DNA of 23,924 bases from a virus, in IMG/VR virus record IMGVR_UViG_3300044823_000317, positions 1 to 23,924 of that record, one strand, 5' to 3'. The notes under the pieces were generated by a model, which did not search any database, was not told where the DNA came from, and saw nothing but the letters and a program-made list of their open reading frames with translations. The position numbers and the translations under genes are program-made. Below, in pieces: positions 11,291 to 17,934 of this stretch. The stretch's first letter is position 1, and every line of letters starts with the position of its first letter.

Positions 11291-11552
11291 TTTAATGTGC
11301 TCCAGCGTTTCGCTGGAATATGGGCACGGGATATTATGGCGTTCCCGTCTGCGTTCGCTGGCGCAATGCTTGGCTCGTATAAAAACGCTGTGCGTTTTCC
11401 GTCTGCCTGTGTGCGCCCTATAATCGCCGCCCATATTTCAATGAACCGCTAACGGGCTGGCTGTACGCATTGAATGGTACATTTAACGGCTCGCCGAATA
11501 GAGCCGCACCAGCTCCGTGTCCGTTGAACGGATAATCGCCCGCCTGTCGCCC
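11291..11552 (-). other. Intergenic region with several hairpins
   Basis: No credible gene is seen. It holds a TCCAGCG/CGCTGGA hairpin with 3-nt loop (11301-11317), a divergent family A-like segment (11426-11490, GCCGTT and GGGCGGC ends) containing TGTAC/GTACA, a GTCCGTT-GAACGGA near-palindrome (11519-11532) and an octamer copy (11545-11552) next to the stop of the 11553 gene. Confidence 0.5.
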
Positions 11553-11762
11553 TTACTTCTCCCCGTAGCACGTCTTTGTGAACCTGTCAGCGTCAAAACG
11601 GGGGTTTTCCTTCATCAGCTCTCCCGTGAACGCTCCAACAATTATCTGCTTCTGCTCGCTTGTTAGCGGCATATCGCCTTCGTGCGTGTCCTCGTTAGCG
11701 TCTAACGCTCCGAAAATCGTCCGAATGACGCCCGCTATCACTATAAAATCCTTCTTGGTCAT
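11553..11762 (-). CDS. Small hypothetical protein
   Basis: A 69-residue protein from ATG 11762; the longer frame from 11870 runs through the leader region. It is helical: MTKKDFIVIAGVIRTIFGALD, then acidic, then LTSEQKQIIVGAFTGELMKENPRFDADRF. Its N-terminal and C-terminal helices are hydrophobic enough to pack but not to span a membrane. It has leader copy 8. Family not identified. Confidence 0.65.
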   Translation of the reverse strand: MTKKDFIVIAGVIRTIFGALDANEDTHEGDMPLTSEQKQIIVGAFTGELMKENPRFDADRFTKTCYGEK

Positions 11763-11791
11763 AAGCTTGTAGCTTGTTTTTGCGACCTTTT
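11763..11791 (-). promoter_or_regulatory. Island leader, copy 8 (variant)
   Basis: Minus strand AAAAGGTCG, 20 nt, ATG 11762. As in copy 7, a GGCAGTTC-TTTAACAAAA tract (the counterpart of the ATG-proximal tract in copy 2) lies upstream of the AAGGTCG box. Confidence 0.5.
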
Positions 11792-11902
11792 TGTTAAAGA
11801 ACTGCCGCCTGTCCCTCTTGTGGACTGTGGGCGGGGGTGGAGCTTGTGGCTCATTGTCCCCCTCCCGCAATCCGCAACCTGTCGCCCATCCCTCCGGTAG
11901 TA

Positions 11903-11933
11903 GCGGCAGGGTTAAAAACTGCTCCCCTGCCGC
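11903..11933 (-). repeat. Hairpin family B, copy 4 (perfect)
   Basis: A 9-bp perfect stem, GCGGCAGGG (11903-11911) with 11925-11933, and a 13-nt loop holding the constant AAAACTGCTC (plus-strand reading). It lies just after the stop of the 11947 gene and is flanked by octamers at 11880-11887 and 11938-11945. Confidence 0.8.
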
Positions 11934-11946
11934 CGTCTGTCGCCCG

Positions 11947-12159
11947 TTATGCTATCTCAATTCCGTGGGGATAGCTCCACTCGGTACGCTCGCCGTGTTC
12001 GTACGTTTCGAACGTGTCGCCCGACTGCCGCCCAACACTCCTAAACACTATGACGTGATGATTGCTAAGAGATAGCCGCCGTGCCGCTTCCCGTGCCGTT
12101 TCAACTGAATGAATAAGCGGGATTTCCTGCTCAGTAGCCGTGTTCTTAGTGTCAAACAC
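11947..12159 (-). CDS. Hypothetical protein, GTG start, leader lost
   Basis: A 70-residue frame with GTG at 12159; an in-frame stop lies just upstream, so no longer version exists. It has a helical segment (SVETAREAARRLSL) then beta-rich HHVIVFRSVGRQ and a His/Glu-rich end. It is the most upstream minus-strand gene. The usual leader is cut off after AGGAAAG and joined directly to coding sequence, so it may be 5'-truncated, or initiate from AGGAAAGA acting as a Shine-Dalgarno sequence. Confidence 0.5.
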   Translation of the reverse strand: MFDTKNTATEQEIPLIHSVETAREAARRLSLSNHHVIVFRSVGRQSGDTFETYEHGERTEWSYPHGIEIA

Positions 12160-12173
12160 TCTTTCCTAAGCAT

Positions 12174-12208
12174 AGCGGCAACCTGCTAAACTGCTCGCTG
12201 TGTGCCGT
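12174..12208 (-). repeat. Hairpin family B, copy 5
   Basis: AGCGGCA ... TGCCGT ends with the CTGCTC loop core at 12191-12196. The stem has several mismatches. It is in the same position relative to the 11947 gene as the other B elements are to theirs. Confidence 0.5.
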
Positions 12209-12340
12209 GCGTGCTGTCTATCTGTGGCGGGGTATGGTCATCAGTCATTCTCGCCAACCTTATCGTTTTAGCCGCCTGTTCGTGCCGTGTGGCGTGCTGT
12301 GTGCGATATAGTGAGACATACCAACGGCAGGGGAGCGGGG

Positions 12341-12403
12341 ATACCACCTGTCGCACAATGTACGTTTTGCGACAGATAGCCAGCAAGGTAGAGCAGGTGG
12401 TAT
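12341..12403. repeat. Nested hairpin
   Basis: Outer stem ATACCACCTG (12341-12350) pairs perfectly with 12394-12403. Inner stem CTGTCGCA (12348-12355) pairs perfectly with 12368-12375. The two stems share the bases CTG, so the full versions compete, leaving two alternative folds. Confidence 0.7.
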
Positions 12404-12489
12404 ATCTTCGGGGCTTTGTCCCGTCCAGTATTGCTATACCCCCCACCCACATCAGGACATTATCGGCCTCCTCATCGCTTCACAATGAC

Positions 12490-12518
12490 TTATCAACCGT
12501 GTCAAAGGTATGTATTAT
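12490..12518 (+). promoter_or_regulatory. Candidate sigma70-type promoter
   Basis: TTATCA (12490-12495), 17-nt spacer, TATTAT (12513-12518). Predicted start is near 12525, leaving fewer than ten leader bases before ATG 12533. Confidence 0.45.
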
Positions 12519-12532
12519 GATAGAATCAGAAT

Positions 12533-13297
12533 ATGGAAGCGACCATCGACAAAACTGACATCCCGCTGGGTGAGAAGCCGAACCGAAGCGTATCGTTCGA
12601 AAACGCCACTGAGTATCCTTTTGGATTGACCGCCGACCAGATTGTCCGGTTCATATATTTTTTTGGCGCGAGAAAGTGTGTAATGAAGTCCCAGCCGACG
12701 ACCGGAAAAAATCCCGGCGTTGTCTTTGGTCCGGTGGAAGCTAAGGTACTGGACGAGATATTCGGATGGTTCCGTATCATTCAGAGGGATGAGACGGAGT
12801 TTCGGGCGGCATATCGGCAGGTGATTCTTAAGTTCAAGACGGTCTGCGAGTTTCTGCGGAAGAGGCCGGCGTTTATCACTACGGATATTCATATGGCTTT
12901 GAAGACCGCCGGGTATACGAACGTGCTGCGGAACGTCGTGATGGTGATGAACGAGAACCGGGAGTTCGTTCCCCGGGTGGTGAGCTCCGATGACAAGAAG
13001 AACATCATTCCTCTCGGCAAGATGGAGATGCAGATGTGGGATTTTCAGAATACGTTGAGTGATAAGATGAAGTTGATTATCGACAGCATCTCGCTCACCG
13101 ATATCAAGAAGGCGAACCTCGGTATCAAAAGTAAAGCGCTCCGAGATTTATATTCAGTCATGCACATGGCGCGACTCGGCACGAAGAATCCAAATATGAG
13201 TCTGGTGAATGTGAACGTGAACGTTGACGGAGTAAAATCTAAGATGCAAGCAGTCGCAAACTACGTGATAAAAAATCGCGAAAATAACAATGGATAA
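12533..13297 (+). CDS. Hypothetical protein, small-terminase candidate
   Basis: A 254-residue protein, first gene of the second plus-strand operon. The N-terminal part (FGLTADQIVRFIYFFGARKC) could hold a helix-turn-helix, and the middle is helical with a basic face (RQVILKFKTVCEFLRKRPAF). The C-terminal part has DFQNTLSDKMKLIIDSISL, DIKKANLGIKSKALRDLYSV, then a beta-like NVNVNVDGV. That last arrangement resembles the oligomerisation and TerL-contact region of some phage small terminases, but the match is by feel only. Position before the portal operon is compatible. Confidence 0.45.
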   Translation: MEATIDKTDIPLGEKPNRSVSFENATEYPFGLTADQIVRFIYFFGARKCVMKSQPTTGKNPGVVFGPVEAKVLDEIFGWFRIIQRDETEFRAAYRQVILKFKTVCEFLRKRPAFITTDIHMALKTAGYTNVLRNVVMVMNENREFVPRVVSSDDKKNIIPLGKMEMQMWDFQNTLSDKMKLIIDSISLTDIKKANLGIKSKALRDLYSVMHMARLGTKNPNMSLVNVNVNVDGVKSKMQAVANYVIKNRENNNG

Positions 13298-13472
13298 ACT
13301 CTTCATCATCAAGAAAAGATTCATGGCTCGGAGCGTCCAGGATGCCTTGAAGAAGGAGAAGAAAAAACCGGTCGACGAGGTGTACATAGACGATGATTGG
13401 CTGAAGGCGAACGCCGAGGAATTGATAGGCAAGAAGTCGAAGAAAATTGGATTTGAAAAACGAAATGGTTAA
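13290..13472 (+). CDS. Small basic hypothetical protein
   Basis: A 60-residue Lys-rich protein overlapping both neighbours (8 nt each). An N-terminal helix with basic residues (KLFIIKKRFMARSVQDALKK) leads to an acidic patch (VDEVYIDDDWL) and a basic end. No family recognised. Confidence 0.6.
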   Translation: MDKLFIIKKRFMARSVQDALKKEKKKPVDEVYIDDDWLKANAEELIGKKSKKIGFEKRNG

Positions 13473-13746
13473 TCTTTGCATAGTCTGTGTCCTGAATCAT
13501 ACCGGTCAGAGCTCGGTCTCTTTCTGCAACTGCGAGTGCCATAACGCGGACAGCAATGTGCCGACCGCGGCCCACCGGCAGGAAGTGTTCTGCTGCCAGG
13601 TCTGCGGGCGCTCCTTAATCGTCGACCTCTTCAGTATCGGCACGGAGCACCAGACCATCCGCGCGGTCACGTGCTATGACTGCGCGAAGAAGGCGGGCGG
13701 GAACATACTGGGAAGTCAGGTCGACATTTTTAATATAGGGACATGA
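13465..13746 (+). CDS. Multi-cysteine zinc-binding protein
   Basis: A 93-residue protein from ATG 13465; a TTG six codons upstream is possible. Four Cys groups (CIVC, CNCEC, CCQVC, CYDC) indicate two zinc ribbons or knuckles, with His residues between them. The last residues overlap the next start. Proteins of this kind in phage structural operons are usually unassigned. Confidence 0.6.
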   Translation: MVNLCIVCVLNHTGQSSVSFCNCECHNADSNVPTAAHRQEVFCCQVCGRSLIVDLFSIGTEHQTIRAVTCYDCAKKAGGNILGSQVDIFNIGT

Positions 13747-14123
13747 TTCTTGATTCGTCCGGCAAACCTTTGAAGATGGAACCGCCGTCCCTTCCCACGG
13801 CCGCGGAGACCTTCGCTTCGAAGAAGCTCGACACGCAGTACGACAAGGTCTTCGTCCGCCATATCGTGCGGAACTTCAGCAAACTGTCGCCCGACCTCGG
13901 CGCCGTGTTCTATCCCCACACGCAGTGCATCGCGTTCTGGTATAATGGATTCATCATATACAAATTGATGCTCGATGAATTCAATCTGGACGCGACGTCG
14001 ATGGAGGAACATTTGAAGAGGTGCTGGTCGGCGCTTGACTATGTCAAGCAGCACCCCGAGTTCCAGGACAGGATGCGAATCGCGATGAAGATGGTGAATA
14101 AAAAATCGGGTAAACTATTATAA
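13743..14123 (+). CDS. Hypothetical protein
   Basis: A 126-residue protein ending directly before the portal ATG. It has a Pro-rich start, then a beta/helical core (YDKVFVRHIVRNFSKLSPDL, FWYNGFIIYKLMLDEF), and a C-terminal helix rich in Arg/Lys/Met (FQDRMRIAMKMVNKKSG). An island-type octamer occurs by chance or descent at 13885-13892. Function unknown; position suggests packaging or head assembly. Confidence 0.6.
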   Translation: MILDSSGKPLKMEPPSLPTAAETFASKKLDTQYDKVFVRHIVRNFSKLSPDLGAVFYPHTQCIAFWYNGFIIYKLMLDEFNLDATSMEEHLKRCWSALDYVKQHPEFQDRMRIAMKMVNKKSGKLL

Positions 14124-16223
14124 ATGCCAATCATAACCGGTAACGAAACCAACAAGCAGGTTGAGAAGAAAGTATTTTTGGAAGAGACGTACAAGCCGCC
14201 CGAAGAGATATTGAAGTTCATCTACGGCGTGTATGACAAGTTGATTCGGTGGCGGTCCCTGAGGGACCAGCCCTACAAACAATATAGCCAGCAGACGTTC
14301 CTGGATTATTTGAATGACGCGCGACAGAAGTTCTGGGGATACATTCCCCTCTCGTTTGATGTCGACACGCCGCAGTTCTTCTTCCCTGAAACGCGCAATC
14401 AAATCATTCAGATACTTTCGAAGATTGCGAACCTGAAGATGAAGCCCCACTTCGAAGGAGTGAAGGGTTTTGATTTAGTGACGTCGACCGTGCTGAACGA
14501 TTTGTTTGAATACTGGCGCAGGGGCAGCAACCGGAAGATTTCGAACTTCTGGCAGTTCCTTTATAACATCGTGAACGGAACCGTCGTCGTATTCACCGCG
14601 TACAATTCGAACATCAGAAAAGTTAAGAACATAACGATGCACGACCCCGCGACGGGGAAGACGGAATATAAGGAGGACACGCTCGATGAATCGGATGTGG
14701 AGGATGTGATTGTGAATCTGGAGGATTTGTACATGCCGAAGATTTGGGAACCGGATATTCAGGCGCAGGACGAACTCCTCTGGAGGACTCTTATCAAGTG
14801 GCACGATTTCAAGAACGCGTTCAAGGGATATTCGAACTCGAACACCGTCGTTCCGGGTTCTCAGTTTGCGGACTCAAGCATCTTCGCGGATTTTCTTTCC
14901 TATGACGTGATGGGCTCCGACTTCGTGGAGGTCCTCAAGTATTTCAACAAAGCGAAGGACCAGTACGCGATAATCGCGAATGGAGTCTTACTGAATCCCA
15001 TCGGCGAGGGCGACGCTCAGGAGGTTGCCCCCTTGCCGTGGAACCATAAGAAGTTACCGTTCAGCAAGTCTATCTTCGAACCGATAGACGCCAATTTCTT
15101 TTACGGGATGCCGCTGGCGCAGAAGGTCAAGTCCCCGCAGGAGGCCTTGAACATGATGTGGGAACTCTTGCTCGAACGCGAAATCCGTTCCGTCACCGCC
15201 CCTATCATTACGAACGACCCCAGCATGGAACTGGGCCTCGAGTTCAAGCCGGGAAGAATCTACCAAGTGCAGGCCGACGTGAATCAGTTCAAGGAGATGT
15301 CGGTGCAGGGCGCGTCCTCTTCTTATTGGAACGCATTGAACGCCTTGAATGGAATCCTTATGCGGACCGGTTCGGGCGGAGCAGGCAACGCGAGCCCGAG
15401 CTCGCAGCCGAAGTCGGCGACCGAGAACGCGCAGGAGTCCCAGCAGAAGCAGGAAGCCGCCGGACTCTATTATCTTTTCTATCAGGACCTCTTGGAGCAG
15501 AAGGCGTGGCTCACCATCAAGAACATGATTCAGTTCTATACCTCCGAGAAGACGGAGCAGGTCCTGGGCGAACGGAAGTTCAATAAGGTATTAAGTTTGG
15601 CGGAACTGAAGCTCTACGGCGGCGGGATGGGTAACCACGAGATTAGAATCACGGCGCATCCGCAGTCGGGCGACGAGCTGAAGAAGGAATCGTATCTCCG
15701 CTCCATTATGAGGAAGGAGCGCGTCGACATCATCGAGGTGACGCCCGACTCATTACGCAAAATCAATTTCGACATCAAGATAACCTTCGAGCAGGAATCG
15801 TCTCCGGAGACGGAGCGCGCGCTGTATCTCGACTACATCACGACGGTGATGAAGCTGTTCGGGCAGACCGGCCTCTTGTCTCCGAAGAAGATGCTCTACC
15901 GTTTGGTCGAGAAGTTCGGCGAAAATCTGTCGGACATCGTGGACGACAAAGTGGAGAACGATTACGAGAACGACCGCTTCGGTCTTCCTCCGAAGGTGGT
16001 TCCGCAACAGCTCGATGAGAATGGTAATCCAGTTCAACCTGCAGCTCCTGGCGGTGCGGCGCCTGGAGCTCCCGGTGGGACGGGAGGGATAGGCGCGGGC
16101 GCCGGTCCCGGCACGGCGGTGGGAAATTATAACCAGAGCTTACGGGGCGCAGCGTTCGGAGCGGGAGGGCCGGCCGCTTCGATGGCAAAGAAAACGGGGT
16201 CGTCGGTATTACGCAAATTCTAA
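14124..16223 (+). CDS. Portal protein
   Basis: A 699-residue protein, the largest of the head operon. Size, order (upstream of scaffold and capsid) and composition fit a portal of podovirus-like length: a helical N-terminus with many aromatics, a central beta-rich wing region (NIVNGTVVVFTAYNSNIRKV, VIVNLEDLYMPKIWEPD), a long helical stem and crown region (residues about 400-640), and a Gly/Ala/Pro-rich disordered tail (residues about 640-680). The phrase KVKSPQEALNMMWELLLEREIRS is the kind of helix seen in portal stems. The portal would form the dodecameric ring that docks TerL. No specific family name is certain. Confidence 0.75.
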   Translation: MPIITGNETNKQVEKKVFLEETYKPPEEILKFIYGVYDKLIRWRSLRDQPYKQYSQQTFLDYLNDARQKFWGYIPLSFDVDTPQFFFPETRNQIIQILSKIANLKMKPHFEGVKGFDLVTSTVLNDLFEYWRRGSNRKISNFWQFLYNIVNGTVVVFTAYNSNIRKVKNITMHDPATGKTEYKEDTLDESDVEDVIVNLEDLYMPKIWEPDIQAQDELLWRTLIKWHDFKNAFKGYSNSNTVVPGSQFADSSIFADFLSYDVMGSDFVEVLKYFNKAKDQYAIIANGVLLNPIGEGDAQEVAPLPWNHKKLPFSKSIFEPIDANFFYGMPLAQKVKSPQEALNMMWELLLEREIRSVTAPIITNDPSMELGLEFKPGRIYQVQADVNQFKEMSVQGASSSYWNALNALNGILMRTGSGGAGNASPSSQPKSATENAQESQQKQEAAGLYYLFYQDLLEQKAWLTIKNMIQFYTSEKTEQVLGERKFNKVLSLAELKLYGGGMGNHEIRITAHPQSGDELKKESYLRSIMRKERVDIIEVTPDSLRKINFDIKITFEQESSPETERALYLDYITTVMKLFGQTGLLSPKKMLYRLVEKFGENLSDIVDDKVENDYENDRFGLPPKVVPQQLDENGNPVQPAAPGGAAPGAPGGTGGIGAGAGPGTAVGNYNQSLRGAAFGAGGPAASMAKKTGSSVLRKF

Positions 16224-16355
16224 ATGAAAACTATTTTCTGTTTCTTCTTCGGTCATCGGTTCTCTGATGTTAACGTGGGAGGCCCTCCTAACGAACATTA
16301 CTATTTTTGTATGAGGTGCGGATGCTTACAATCATTTAACTGTATCGAGCAATGA
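16224..16355 (+). CDS. Tiny zinc-ribbon protein
   Basis: A 43-residue frame starting right after the portal stop and overlapping the next start. It carries C-x4-H (CFFFGH) and C-x2-C-x-C (CMRCGC) separated by 17 residues, a pattern seen in small phage zinc-ribbon proteins. The tight junctions on both sides support it as a real gene. Confidence 0.6.
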   Translation: MKTIFCFFFGHRFSDVNVGGPPNEHYYFCMRCGCLQSFNCIEQ

Positions 16356-16495
16356 TGACCACACGCTCAACTGATTCTCTCCTTAAAGGAGTCCGCAGCA
16401 GATTTGGCACGACCATGCAGCGCCGCAAAACAATAAACAAGTCGAAGCGCGGCGCCACAAAGAAACGTAACTCACGGCAACGAATATCACTATGA
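16352..16495 (+). CDS. Tiny basic protein
   Basis: A 47-residue frame from ATG 16352 (overlapping the previous stop) to TGA 16495, which overlaps the next start as ATGA. About one third of residues are Arg or Lys, mainly C-terminal (QRRKTINKSKRGATKKRNSR). It is probably disordered and nucleic-acid-binding. It is one of several such genes in this operon. Confidence 0.55.
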   Translation: MMTTRSTDSLLKGVRSRFGTTMQRRKTINKSKRGATKKRNSRQRISL

Positions 16496-16911
16496 AATGG
16501 ATTTTGAGATTTTTCTCTACGCGGGATTTGTGGCGGGAGGTGTGGAGCAGGGAGCACGCGACGGTGGCGGACGAGGTCGAAGCGGGACTCATCCTTAAGA
16601 AAGTATTTTACAGCACGCCGGACTACGCGCTCTATCTCCGACGGCGCGAGATGAAGCTCTTGCAGTCACTGACCTTAAAGGATAAGTCGAGCGACTTCGT
16701 GGAGGGTCAGATATTTGAAAATCGCCTGGCGCTCTCCATGGATACGGGAACGAAGGCCGAACCAAAGGTCGATATCAAACTGAGCGAGAAGCCGCGTGCC
16801 ACGTTGGAGCAGTTTCTCGGGAAGTTCAAAACAGACAATGGCAAAAAAGAAAATGAGCCTGGACCAGGCGTTCAGGGAGCTCAAGAAAAATCCGCCCAAG
16901 GTGCTCGCTAA
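16492..16911 (+). CDS. Hypothetical protein
   Basis: A 139-residue protein. A short aromatic/basic N-terminus (MKWILRFFSTRDLWREVW) is followed by helical domains (YALYLRRREMKLLQSLTL) and a low-complexity Gly/Glu/Gln C-terminus, which overlaps the next gene by 74 nt and may therefore be constrained by it. Possibly a head-completion or portal-associated factor by position; not recognised. Confidence 0.6.
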   Translation: MKWILRFFSTRDLWREVWSREHATVADEVEAGLILKKVFYSTPDYALYLRRREMKLLQSLTLKDKSSDFVEGQIFENRLALSMDTGTKAEPKVDIKLSEKPRATLEQFLGKFKTDNGKKENEPGPGVQGAQEKSAQGAR

Positions 16912-17014
16912 GACCAAGAAGAAGAAGGGGGCGAAGCAGGCGAACAAGCAAAGAATCGCCATTGCATTCAGCAAGGCAAAACAATCTAAAAATAAGAACC
17001 AGTATGGCAAGTAA
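16838..17014 (+). CDS. Small basic protein, DUF6496-like
   Basis: A 58-residue protein from ATG 16838. It has a helical MSLDQAFRELKKNPPKVL, then a Lys-rich stretch, then QRIAIAFSKAKQSK, which matches the K-x-IAIA-x-SKA signature I associate with phage DUF6496 proteins. It overlaps both neighbours. Function unknown in the family. Confidence 0.65.
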   Translation: MAKKKMSLDQAFRELKKNPPKVLAKTKKKKGAKQANKQRIAIAFSKAKQSKNKNQYGK

Positions 17015-17174
17015 AAAAAGCATTGCATTCAAAAAGCCGACGGTCCGTTCGGTCAAAAACCCGAAGGCGCCGAAGGTAAAGAAGGCGACCGGCAAGGAGA
17101 AAGTGCAAAAGACAAAGTCGACCCGGATGGTCGCGAAGAAGGTGCGTGACCAGTTCGGGAAGAAGGCGACTTGA
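17004..17174 (+). CDS. Tiny Lys-rich protein
   Basis: A 56-residue protein from ATG 17004, overlapping the previous gene by 11 nt. About 40 percent Lys/Arg with Pro and Thr (KKSIAFKKPTVRSVKNPKAP), likely disordered and DNA- or RNA-binding. It ends the portal operon and is followed by 115 nt without a gene. Confidence 0.6.
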   Translation: MASKKSIAFKKPTVRSVKNPKAPKVKKATGKEKVQKTKSTRMVAKKVRDQFGKKAT

Positions 17175-17289
17175 GTTATGCACAGAATGTGTTCCGATAT
17201 TGTGGTATGCTGGAGATAGATTCCGGTAGTAACCAACAAGGCGTCGCCGGCCATAAACGGGCGTCGGTGAATAAATTAAATTAACTACT
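17175..17289 (+). promoter_or_regulatory. Leader of scaffold/capsid operon
   Basis: A gene-free gap with an extended -10-like TGG-TATGCT (17203-17211) lacking a good -35. It also has AATAAATTAAATTA at 17270-17283 just before ATG 17290. The same 14 bases occur at 20862-20875 before the HNH gene. Confidence 0.45.
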
Positions 17290-17883
17290 ATGACGGAAAT
17301 AGAAGAAAAGGTTGCCAAGCTTGAGGCAACAGAAAAAGATATCCAGGCAAAACAGACGCAGCTCGCCGAATCAACAGCGGCGGTCGAGGAAAAAGAGAAA
17401 CAGAAGGCTGCCCTCGACACGGAGCTCACTCGGGTCCAAACGGAACTGAAGGAGCATCGCGAGGCGCGTAGGAACGAAGACTCCACCTTTCAGACAAAGT
17501 TGCGGACAGAGAATCTGGACGCCGCAGCGAAGAAGTTCTTCGAAACGTACCAGGTAAAGCCGGAGGACCAGAAGCAGTTCCTTGAAGACTTCAAAAAGTT
17601 CGACTCGAGCGCCGTGAACCAGGACCTTATTTATAAGGACCTCGAGACGACATTTGTCGCCCAACATCCTCAGGAGTTCCTGCAGGCGAAGCGGGTGGCC
17701 GACAAGCTGGCTGAAAATGCCGGGGAGTACGACCGCATCGCGTCGTCCGCCGGGTTCGTGGGGGTAGGCGCTGAACCTCGTTCCGATAATTCATCGCTCG
17801 ATGAGATGGACATCCAGGCCGCTCAACGCGTCGGGATGCCGCTTGAAGTGTATAAAAAGCTGAAGATTAAAAACGGCTGGTAG
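17290..17883 (+). CDS. Putative capsid scaffold protein
   Basis: A 197-residue protein. Residues about 3-75 are a continuous coiled coil with heptad-like Leu/Ala and many Glu/Lys (EEKVAKLEATEKDIQAKQ onward); a helical C-terminal domain ends LEVYKKLKIKNGW. A short coiled-coil protein with a basic C-terminus between portal and capsid genes is the usual form of a phage scaffolding protein. It would guide prohead assembly and leave before packaging. Confidence 0.7.
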   Translation: MTEIEEKVAKLEATEKDIQAKQTQLAESTAAVEEKEKQKAALDTELTRVQTELKEHREARRNEDSTFQTKLRTENLDAAAKKFFETYQVKPEDQKQFLEDFKKFDSSAVNQDLIYKDLETTFVAQHPQEFLQAKRVADKLAENAGEYDRIASSAGFVGVGAEPRSDNSSLDEMDIQAAQRVGMPLEVYKKLKIKNGW

Positions 17884-17934
17884 GAACATTCAAGTCTGAA
17901 GGCTGGTCGACAGTAAAGACATTACAGCTTTCAA

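Larger units (their letters stand above)
12160..12532. other. Divergent intergenic region
   Basis: About 370 nt between the minus-strand island and the plus-strand operon at 12533. It contains the degenerate B hairpin, a nested hairpin at 12341-12403 and a candidate plus-strand promoter at 12490-12518. Open frames here on both strands lack plausible composition or start context. It probably holds transcription starts for both directions. Confidence 0.6.

Noticed and set aside
8598-12160. Integron gene-cassette array (attC-like hairpins between same-orientation genes)
   Set aside because: No integrase is present, and a few box matches such as GTTGAGC are not paired with consistent partner boxes across copies. 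A dedicated attC covariance search would settle it.
7724-12160. CRISPR array
   Set aside because: The repeats are diverged leaders and hairpins around genes, not identical short repeats with uniform spacers.
12186-12558. Open frames on both strands in the divergent region
   Set aside because: Odd composition, no start context, and they run through hairpins and the promoter candidate.
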